This document shows, piece by piece, positions 50,612 through 55,549 of a stretch of 55,549 nt of DNA. The position numbers were made by a program, and so were the translations under genes. Source of the stretch: Burkholderia sp. IMCC1007 (GTDB lineage Bacteria > Pseudomonadota > Gammaproteobacteria > Burkholderiales > Burkholderiaceae); contig NZ_JAPVQY010000052.1 in assembly GCF_027257875.1 (NCBI RefSeq), positions 1-55,549 on the forward strand, written 5' to 3'. Position 1 is the stretch's first letter, and each line of letters starts with the position of its first letter. Under the pieces are notes generated by a model that saw only the letters and a program-made list of their open reading frames with translations, searched no databases and was not told the DNA's origin.

Positions 50612-53497
50612 TCAGCCGGCCGCCGCCTTGCGGGTCGGGCGTTTGAGCAGCGGCGCGAGATACTTGCCGGTGAAACTGGCCTTGGTCTTCGCGACCTGCT
50701 CGGGCGTGCCCTGCGCGATGATCTGGCCGCCGCCGGCGCCGCCCTCGGGGCCGAGGTCGATCACCCAGTCGGCCGTCTTGATCACGTCGAGGTTGTGCTC
50801 GATGATCACGACCGTGTTGCCCTGGTCGCGCAGCCGGTGGATCACTTCCAGCAGCAGCGCGATATCGTGGAAGTGCAGGCCGGTGGTCGGCTCGTCGAGG
50901 ATGTACAGCGTGCGGCCGGTGTCGCGTTTCGACAGCTCCAGCGACAGCTTCACGCGCTGCGCCTCGCCGCCCGACAGCGTCGTGGCCGACTGGCCGAGGC
51001 GGATGTAGCCGAGGCCGACGTCGAGCAGCGTCTTCAGCTTGCGCGCGATGACCGGCACCGCGCTGAAGAATTCATACGCATGTTCGACCGTCATGTCGAG
51101 TACTTCGCTGATGTTCTTGCCCTTGTACTGCACCTCGAGCGTTTCGCGGTTGTAGCGCTTGCCGTGGCACACGTCGCACGGCACGTACACATCCGGCAGG
51201 AAGTGCATCTCGACCTTCAGCACGCCGTCGCCCTGGCACGACTCGCAGCGGCCGCCCTTCACGTTGAACGAGAAGCGGCCCGGATCGTAGCCGCGCTCCT
51301 TCGCGGTCGGCACGCCCGAGAACAGCTCGCGGATCGGCGTGAACAGGCCCGTGTAGGTGGCCGGGTTCGAGCGCGGCGTGCGGCCGATCGGCGACTGGTC
51401 GACGTTGATCACCTTGTCGAAGTGCTCGAGGCCCTCGATCGCCTCGTGCGGCGCCGGCTCGGCCGACGAACCGTACAGGTGGCGCGCGACCGCGTGATAC
51501 AGCGTGTCGTTGATCAGCGTCGACTTGCCGGAGCCCGACACGCCGGTGATGCAGGTCAGGAGGCCGACCGGCAGCTCGAGATCGACGTGCTGCAGGTTGT
51601 TGCCGTGCGCGTCGACGATCCGCAGCATCCGCTCGGGATCAGGCGCGAGGCGCTCGTCCGGATACTCGATCACGCGCTTGCCGACGAGGTACTGGCCCGT
51701 CAGCGATTGCGGATTCGACTGCACCTGCTTCGGCGTGCCTTCGGCGACCACCACGCCGCCGTGTTCGCCGGCGCCCGGGCCCATGTCGACGACGTAGTCG
51801 GCCGTGCGGATCATGTCCTCGTCGTGCTCGACGACGATCACCGAGTTGCCGAGGTCGCGCAGGTGCTTGAGCGTGCCGATCAGGCGGTCGTTGTCGCGCT
51901 GGTGCAGGCCGATCGACGGCTCGTCGAGCACGTACATCACGCCGGTCAGGCCCGAGCCGATCTGCGACGCGAGCCGGATCCGTTGCGCTTCGCCGCCCGA
52001 CAGGGTTTCGGCGCTGCGCTCGAGCGACAGGTAGTCGAGGCCGACGTTGTTCAGGAAGGTCAGGCGCGCGACGATTTCCTTGATCACCTTGTCGGCGATC
52101 TCGCGCTTCGCGCCGTCGAGCGTCAGGCCGTCGAAATAGCCGAGCGCGTCGCGCAGCGGCCAGCCGCTGATTTCATAGATGCCGCGCGCGTAGTCGCCGG
52201 TGCCGACCCGCACGTGGCGCGCTTCGCGGCGCAGGCGCGTGCCTTCGCACGACGGGCACGGCTGGTTGTTCTGATACTTCGACAGCTCTTCGCGCACCGC
52301 GACCGAATCGGTCTCGCGGTAGCGGCGCTCGAGGTTCGGGATGATCCCTTCGAACACGTGCTCGCGGATCGTCGTGCGGCCGCGCTCGTTGATGTACGAG
52401 AACGGGATCGTCTGCTTGCCCGAGCCGAACAGCAGCACCTTGCGGATCTTTTCGGGCAGATCCTCGAACGCGGCGTCGATGTCGAATTCGTAGAACGCCG
52501 CGAGGCTCTGCAGCATCTGGAAGTAGAACTGGTTGCGGCGATCCCAGCCTTTCACGGCGCCCGCGGCGAGCGACAGCGACGGATGCGCGACGACCCGCTT
52601 CGGGTCGAAGAACGTGATCTGGCCGAGGCCGTCGCATTCCGGGCACGCGCCCATCGGGTTGTTGAACGAGAACAGCCGCGGCTCGAGCTCCTGCAGCGAA
52701 TACGAGCAGATGGGGCACGCGAACTTCGAGCTGAACAGGTGCTCGTGATCGGTATCCATTTCCAGCGCGATCGCGCGGCCGTCGGCGAGGCGCAGCGCCG
52801 TCTCGAACGATTCGGCGAGGCGCTGCTTCATGTCCGGGCGCACCTTCAGGCGATCGACGACGACGTCGATCGTGTGCTTGTCGTTCTTCTTCAGCTTCGG
52901 CAGCGACTCGACCTCGTAGATCTTCGCGACCCCTTCGTTCGCGGTGCCGCCGCCCGAGCGCACGCGAAAGCGCACGAAGCCCTGTGCCTGCATGTCCTCG
53001 AACAGCTCGGCGTGCTCGCCCTTGCGGTTCGCGACGACCGGCGCGAGGATCATCAGCTTGGTTTCCTCGGGCAGCGCGAGCGCGGCGTCGACCATCTGCG
53101 ACACGCTCTGCGCCTCGAGCGGGATGTCGTGGTCGGGGCAGTACGGCGTGCCGACACGTGCGAACAAAAGTCGCAGGTAGTCGTGGATCTCGGTGACCGT
53201 GCCGACGGTCGAACGCGGGTTGTGGGACGTCGCCTTCTGCTCGATCGAGATCGCGGGCGACAGGCCTTCGATCAGGTCGACGTCGGGCTTCTCCATCAGC
53301 TGCAGGAACTGGCGGGCATACGCGGACAGGCTTTCGACGTAGCGGCGCTGCCCTTCGGCATAAAGGGTATCGAACGCGAGCGACGACTTGCCCGACCCGG
53401 ACAACCCGGTAATCACGACGAGCTTGTGGCGCGGCAGGTCGAGATTGACGTTTTTCAGGTTGTGGGTACGTGCCCCACGGATACGGATCTGTTCCAT
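50612..53497 (-). CDS. uvrA: Excinuclease ABC subunit A
   Basis: UvrA finds helix-distorting damage and loads UvrB in nucleotide excision repair. The 961-residue protein has two ABC ATPase modules: Walker A GLSGSGKSSLAFDTLYAEGQ near residue 30 and GVSGSGKSTLINDTLY near residue 660, with signature LSGGEAQRIRLASQIGSGL and LSGGEAQRVKLSLELS. It also has zinc-finger cysteine pairs (CPICSY, CPECDG, CESCQG, CDVCHG). The start MEQIRIRGARTHNLKNV at ATG 53497 matches the family; the frame extends 55 codons upstream without similarity. It is divergent from the MFS gene. Confidence 0.97.
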   Translation of the reverse strand: MEQIRIRGARTHNLKNVNLDLPRHKLVVITGLSGSGKSSLAFDTLYAEGQRRYVESLSAYARQFLQLMEKPDVDLIEGLSPAISIEQKATSHNPRSTVGTVTEIHDYLRLLFARVGTPYCPDHDIPLEAQSVSQMVDAALALPEETKLMILAPVVANRKGEHAELFEDMQAQGFVRFRVRSGGGTANEGVAKIYEVESLPKLKKNDKHTIDVVVDRLKVRPDMKQRLAESFETALRLADGRAIALEMDTDHEHLFSSKFACPICSYSLQELEPRLFSFNNPMGACPECDGLGQITFFDPKRVVAHPSLSLAAGAVKGWDRRNQFYFQMLQSLAAFYEFDIDAAFEDLPEKIRKVLLFGSGKQTIPFSYINERGRTTIREHVFEGIIPNLERRYRETDSVAVREELSKYQNNQPCPSCEGTRLRREARHVRVGTGDYARGIYEISGWPLRDALGYFDGLTLDGAKREIADKVIKEIVARLTFLNNVGLDYLSLERSAETLSGGEAQRIRLASQIGSGLTGVMYVLDEPSIGLHQRDNDRLIGTLKHLRDLGNSVIVVEHDEDMIRTADYVVDMGPGAGEHGGVVVAEGTPKQVQSNPQSLTGQYLVGKRVIEYPDERLAPDPERMLRIVDAHGNNLQHVDLELPVGLLTCITGVSGSGKSTLINDTLYHAVARHLYGSSAEPAPHEAIEGLEHFDKVINVDQSPIGRTPRSNPATYTGLFTPIRELFSGVPTAKERGYDPGRFSFNVKGGRCESCQGDGVLKVEMHFLPDVYVPCDVCHGKRYNRETLEVQYKGKNISEVLDMTVEHAYEFFSAVPVIARKLKTLLDVGLGYIRLGQSATTLSGGEAQRVKLSLELSKRDTGRTLYILDEPTTGLHFHDIALLLEVIHRLRDQGNTVVIIEHNLDVIKTADWVIDLGPEGGAGGGQIIAQGTPEQVAKTKASFTGKYLAPLLKRPTRKAAAG

Positions 53498-53761
53498 GAA
53501 CCTGGCGAAAATGGAGGGAACCAAACCTGCTACTATAACGGCTTTTCGAGGCCGTCGTTGGGGGCCCCCAGCCTCGGCAGCAGCTGGCAGCAAGGCAGTG
53601 CCCGCGCCGGGAAAACGGCCGCGCCGCGAGGCTTCGCACGGCCCGCAGGCTGCCCGCGTCATGCCCCGGCACGCGACCTGCCCGGCCTGCCGGGCCGGTG
53701 GCCCTGATCTTCCGCCGCCCGCCGCCGCGCGGACAATCCGATCATTCGAAATTCATTCCCG

Positions 53762-54952
53762 ATGTCCAATCCGTCCGCCACGTCTTCCCGCATGAGCGCG
53801 CCCGAACTGCGCGCGACCACGTCGCTCGCGGCGATCTTCGCGCTGCGCATGCTCGGCCTGTTCATGATCATGCCGGTGTTCTCGGTCTACGCGAAAACCA
53901 TCCCGGGCGGCGACAACGTGCTGCTCGTCGGCCTCGCGCTCGGCGCCTACGGCGTCACGCAGTCGCTGCTGTACATCTTCTACGGATGGGCGTCCGACAA
54001 GTTCGGCCGCAAGCCCGTGATTGCCACCGGCCTGCTGATCTTCGCGCTCGGCAGCTTCGTCGCCGCGTTCGCGCACGACATCACGTGGATCATCGTCGGC
54101 CGCGTGATCCAGGGGATGGGCGCCGTGTCGTCCGCCGTGCTCGCGTTCATCGCCGACCTCACCTCCGAGCAGAACCGCACCAAGGCGATGGCGATGGTCG
54201 GCGGCTCGATCGGCGTGTCGTTCGCGATCGCGATCGTCGGCGCGCCGATCGTGTTCCACTGGGTCGGGATGAGCGGCCTGTTCGCGATCGTCGGCGTGCT
54301 GTCGATCCTCGCAATCGGCGTCGTGCTGTGGATCGTGCCCGACGCGGCGAAGCCGGTGCACGTGCCCGCGCCGTTCGCCGAGGTGCTCCACAACGCGGAG
54401 CTGCTGCGCCTGAACTTCGGCGTGCTGGTGCTGCACGCGACGCAGACGGCGCTGTTCCTCGTCGTGCCGCGCCTGCTGGTCGACGGCGGGCTGCCGGTCG
54501 CGTCGCACTGGAAGGTCTACCTGCCGGTGATGGGGCTCGCGTTCGTGATGATGGTGCCGGCGATCATCGTCGCCGAAAAACGGGGCAAGATGAAGCCGGT
54601 GCTGCTCGGCGGCATTCTGGCTATCCTGATCGGCCAATTGCTGCTGGGCACCGCGCCGCATACCATCCTGATTGTGGCGGCGATCCTGTTCGTGTACTTC
54701 CTGGGCTTCAACATCCTGGAAGCGTCGCAGCCGTCGCTCGTGTCGAAGCTCGCGCCCGGTTCGCGCAAGGGCGCGGCCACGGGCGTCTACAACACCACGC
54801 AGTCGATCGGGCTCGCGCTCGGCGGCATCGCGGGCGGCTGGCTGCTGAAGCACGGCGGTGCGGATACCGTCTTTTACGCGTGCTCAGGGCTCGTTGCCGC
54901 GTGGCTTATAATCGCGGCCAGCATGAAAGCGCCGCCGCTGCGCAAGGCCTGA
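53762..54952 (+). CDS. MFS transporter, probable drug/sugar efflux (YajR-like)
   Basis: The 396-residue protein has 12 spans. The conserved loop 2-3 motif reads GWASDKFGRKPVI (about residue 76), and motif C-like glycines occur in the fifth span (GGSIGVSFAIAIVGAPIV). The N-terminal RMLGLFMIMPVFSVYAKTIPGG is typical of the YajR-like group found between uvrA and ssb in many Proteobacteria. Substrate is unknown. It precedes ssb by 103 bp. Confidence 0.9.
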   Translation: MSNPSATSSRMSAPELRATTSLAAIFALRMLGLFMIMPVFSVYAKTIPGGDNVLLVGLALGAYGVTQSLLYIFYGWASDKFGRKPVIATGLLIFALGSFVAAFAHDITWIIVGRVIQGMGAVSSAVLAFIADLTSEQNRTKAMAMVGGSIGVSFAIAIVGAPIVFHWVGMSGLFAIVGVLSILAIGVVLWIVPDAAKPVHVPAPFAEVLHNAELLRLNFGVLVLHATQTALFLVVPRLLVDGGLPVASHWKVYLPVMGLAFVMMVPAIIVAEKRGKMKPVLLGGILAILIGQLLLGTAPHTILIVAAILFVYFLGFNILEASQPSLVSKLAPGSRKGAATGVYNTTQSIGLALGGIAGGWLLKHGGADTVFYACSGLVAAWLIIAASMKAPPLRKA

Positions 54953-55055
54953 CCCTTCTTTTCGGGCAGGCGCCGGCGGCGCTCGCCGGCTTGCCCGGCG
55001 GGCCGCTCCGACGATTTTCGCGGGCGGCTCCGCATCGAATTTACTGGAGAAACAC

Positions 55056-55549
55056 ATGGCATCCGTCAACAAGGTCATCCTCGTCGGCAATCTCGGCGCC
55101 GATCCTGAAGTCCGTTACCTGCCGAGCGGCGACGCGGTTGCGAACATTCGTCTCGCAACGACCGATCGCTACAAGGACAAGGCGAGCGGCGATTTCAAGG
55201 AAATGACCGAGTGGCACCGCGTCGCGTTTTTCGGCCGTCTCGCCGAAATCGTCAGCGAGTACCTGAAGAAGGGCTCGTCGGTCTACATCGAAGGCCGCAT
55301 CCGCACGCGCAAGTGGCAAGGCCAGGACGGCCAGGATCGCTATTCGACCGAAATCGTCGCGGATCAAATGCAGATGCTCGGCGGCCGCGGCGGTGCGGGC
55401 GGCGGCGGTGGCGGCGGTGACGAAGGCGGTTACGGCGGCGGCTACGGTGGTGGCGGCGGCGGTCGCGGCGGCGAACAGATGGAACGTGGCGGTGGCGGCG
55501 GCGGCGGTCGTGCCGGCGGCGCGCCGCGCGGCGGAGCGGGCGGCGGCCA
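55056..55549 (+). CDS. ssb: Single-stranded DNA-binding protein (3' end outside window)
   Basis: SSB coats single-stranded DNA in replication and repair. The OB fold is complete: MASVNKVILVGNLGADPEVR, ANIRLATTDRYKDK, WHRVAFFGRLAEIV, GSSVYIEGRIRTRKW. A long glycine-rich linker follows (GGRGGAGGGGGGG onwards), still open at the last base, so the acidic C-terminal tip lies outside the window. GGAGA lies upstream of ATG 55056. Position next to uvrA/MFS is conserved. Confidence 0.97.
   Translation, partial: MASVNKVILVGNLGADPEVRYLPSGDAVANIRLATTDRYKDKASGDFKEMTEWHRVAFFGRLAEIVSEYLKKGSSVYIEGRIRTRKWQGQDGQDRYSTEIVADQMQMLGGRGGAGGGGGGGDEGGYGGGYGGGGGGRGGEQMERGGGGGGGRAGGAPRGGAGGG

Noticed and set aside
53500..53560. 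Possible LexA (SOS) box in front of uvrA
   Set aside because: The only similar stretch, near CTGCTACTATAACGG, lacks the CTGT-N8-ACAG inverted repeat. A minus-strand TATAGT could be the -10 of uvrA, but no LexA site is supported.
50573..53707. Open frame of over 1000 codons antisense to uvrA
   Set aside because: It shows the same GC-driven antisense effect: low-complexity composition, no domain, no ribosome-binding site, and a complete uvrA on the other strand.

Overview
The window looks like a stretch of a Burkholderia main chromosome, most likely from the Burkholderia cepacia complex. I infer this from the very high GC content, the strong G/C bias at third codon positions, and a gene order typical of Betaproteobacteria (lolB-ispE-tRNAGln-prs-rplY-pth, kdsD-kdsC-lptC-lptA-lptB-rpoN-hpf-ptsN-hprK-rapZ, uvrA/MFS/ssb). 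I see no insertion sequence, integrase, CRISPR array or phage gene. Almost everything is core housekeeping DNA with intact genes.

Layout. 1-4290: the 3' part of imuB and all of dnaE2 (imuC), the SOS mutasome. 4291-12075: an N-acetylglucosamine (GlcNAc) locus with a GntR/UTRA repressor, nagA, a SIS-domain deaminase (nagB-II type), a fused EIIA-HPr-EI protein and a membrane EIIC-EIIB permease. A near-consensus promoter there is overlapped by a perfect palindromic operator. 12076-15531 (minus): cytochrome bd oxidase genes cydP-cydA-cydB-cydX, with FNR/ANR-like boxes upstream. 15858-16793 (minus): rpoH behind a perfect CIRCE element. 17156-18155: pagL and an NTF2-like protein. 18299-21321 (minus): leuA and ybiB. 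21522-22166: maiA. 22244-23380 (minus): ftsY, with rsmD, coaD and a YfhL-type ferredoxin divergent from it. 25239-32423 (minus): hisC, pth, rplY, prs, tRNA-Gln, ispE, lolB and a TPR protein. 32510-34473: mutM and mutY. 34585-43827 (minus): a LON-domain protein, rapZ, hprK, ptsN, hpf, rpoN, lptB, lptA, lptC, kdsC and kdsD. 43953-49128: a CPA2 antiporter, apt, a LysE exporter, a Tnr3-like Nudix protein and purU. 49247-53497 (minus): an AI-2E family membrane protein and uvrA. 53762-55549: an MFS transporter and the 5' part of ssb.

How the genes fit together. GlcNAc would enter through the permease as GlcNAc-6-P, using phosphate relayed within the fused EI-HPr-EIIA protein. NagA and the SIS deaminase then convert it to fructose-6-P, under control of the GntR protein. 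The same window carries ptsN, hprK and rapZ, which link PTS state and amino-sugar metabolism in other bacteria. Envelope assembly is heavily represented (kdsD/kdsC, lptA/B/C, lolB, pagL), as is DNA repair (imuB, dnaE2, mutM, mutY, uvrA, ssb).

I did not find a clearly new multi-gene system. The points most worth a second look are: the twin operators of the nag locus; the apparently inactivated second EIIB domain of the permease; the in-frame 15-bp repeat in the deaminase; an FNR-like box lying on the TTG start of cydP; the CIRCE element that contains the apparent rpoH promoter; and the conserved HPrK-target serine in the fused HPr domain.
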